A stretch of DNA of 33,602 bases, taken from contig DATKKX010000303.1 of assembly GCA_035542775.1 (NCBI GenBank), forward strand, positions 1 to 33,602. The letters are read 5' to 3'. The notes beneath the pieces are model-generated. The model was not told the origin of the DNA, searched no databases, and worked only from the letters and a program-made list of their open reading frames with translations. Source of the stretch: DATKKX01 sp035542775. Lineage in GTDB: Bacteria; Planctomycetota; Phycisphaerae; UBA1845; UTPLA1. Positions within the stretch are counted from its first letter, which is position 1; each line of letters opens with the position of its first letter. The translations under genes and the position numbers were made by a program. Below are positions 32,974-33,602 of the stretch, in pieces.

Positions 32974-33602
32974 CCGACGGCCGGCGGCCGCGCCGCTCCG
33001 AACCGACCAGGGGCCGGGCCGATGGACGACCGCAGTCACCTTCATACTCCTGGGCACGTGGTTGGCGATCATATCCTTCGGTGCCATCTCGCTCTGTCAG
33101 CCGGTCTGGCTGAAACGCGCCGGCCAGACTGGTGTGGACGAGGAGTTTCGCGCGGCTACCAAGTACGGCGACGCCTCGATGCGGCAAAGGCAATATAACC
33201 TGGCCCTTGGGTCGTATGCGAAGGCCTTGCAGTTGAAGCCGAAGGAGCCGCGCGTCATGACCAACATGGCGGTGGCTTACGTTAAACTCGGCGAACTGCA
33301 GAACGCGGCCGGCGTTCTCAACGAATTGACGCAGATGGACCTCCGCCCGGGTCTGCGCAGCACGGTCTTCGCCAACCTGAGCCTGGTGGCCGAGCAGCAG
33401 AAGAAGATCGACGAGGCGATAATCTACTGCCAGAAAGCGCGAGAGGGCGCCGTCGAACCCGAGAAACTCCACCGCCGGCTGGGCGGTCTTTATCTGGCGA
33501 CCGGGCGATTCGCGGAGGCCCGGACCATCCTGGAGCAGGCTGCGGCTGAGCAACAGGATCCCACTTGCCTCTATCGAAAGATGCTGGTCGGCGTGGTGGA
33601 TG
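32942..33602 (+). CDS. Membrane-anchored tetratricopeptide-repeat protein (3' truncated)
   Basis: The ATG at 32942 has AGGAG 7 bases upstream and overlaps the end of the VanZ-like gene by 32 bases, so the two are translated together. The 220 visible residues have a short N-terminal cytoplasmic part and one membrane helix at about 31-53 (TAVTFILLGTWLAIISFGAI). TPR units follow: YNLALGSYAKALQLKPKEPRV, then NMAVAYVKLGELQNAAGVLNEL, then IDEAIIYCQKAREG, and a further unit GGLYLATGRFAEARTILEQA. The frame is open to the window edge. TPRs bind proteins; the partner is plausibly the VanZ-like protein. No catalytic domain is visible in the sequenced part. Confidence 0.85.
   Translation, partial: MYCSSFTADVDRRPAAAPLRTDQGPGRWTTAVTFILLGTWLAIISFGAISLCQPVWLKRAGQTGVDEEFRAATKYGDASMRQRQYNLALGSYAKALQLKPKEPRVMTNMAVAYVKLGELQNAAGVLNELTQMDLRPGLRSTVFANLSLVAEQQKKIDEAIIYCQKAREGAVEPEKLHRRLGGLYLATGRFAEARTILEQAAAEQQDPTCLYRKMLVGVVD

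Overview
The window looks like chromosomal DNA of a GC-rich member of the Planctomycetota, probably near the Phycisphaerae. The main reasons are two secreted proteins that end in planctomycete-style dockerin tails (DLNGDG / DANGDG type), a futalosine-pathway gene (mqnD), a PrkA kinase, and hairpin-rich dispersed repeats. The assignment is inferred from gene content, not from a marker gene. No rRNA, tRNA, CRISPR array, transposase or phage gene was found.

Layout. 2-1297 (+): the end of a heparinase II/III-like protein. 1411-4042 (-): a single-domain response regulator, a class I methyltransferase and a GtrB/DPM1-like glycosyltransferase, the last two overlapping. 4141-4290: a cluster of nested hairpins that looks like a dispersed palindromic repeat. 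4426-7269 (-): separate saccharopine dehydrogenase and lysine-ketoglutarate reductase genes, together a saccharopine route for lysine breakdown. 7903-12638 (+): a surface-glycan module of a Wzt-like ATPase, a polysaccharide-deacetylase-like protein, a FemAB/GNAT-like protein and a methyltransferase; no Wzm permease is present. 12826-12949: a good minus-strand sigma70-type promoter followed by a strong hairpin and no ORF, a candidate small RNA. 13409-17175 (-): prkA, a 70-residue membrane protein and a LON-domain protein. 17412-18969 (+): a lipoprotein with a SecD-like head domain, then mqnD. 19162-20235 (-): a DUF89 phosphatase flanked by inverted CACGAAG-type repeats.

20524-25002 (-) holds the secreted-protein region: a long IARWNG-repeat/dockerin gene cut by one in-frame TAG, a dockerin-tail remnant, and a transglutaminase-like/dockerin protein. 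A HEAT-repeat protein diverges from it at 25312 (+). 26779-30539 (+) encodes pyruvate (or 2-oxo acid) dehydrogenase E1 alpha, E1 beta and E2, without E3. It is followed by an isoprenylcysteine-methyltransferase-like gene broken by a 7-bp duplication, then by a VanZ-like membrane protein fused to a Mth938-like domain, which overlaps a membrane-anchored TPR protein that runs off the window.

Most genes are ordinary housekeeping or envelope genes. The parts most worth a second look are the VanZ-Mth938 fusion, the interrupted 802-codon repeat gene, the candidate small RNA, the SecD-head lipoprotein, and the hairpin repeats beside the dockerin genes.
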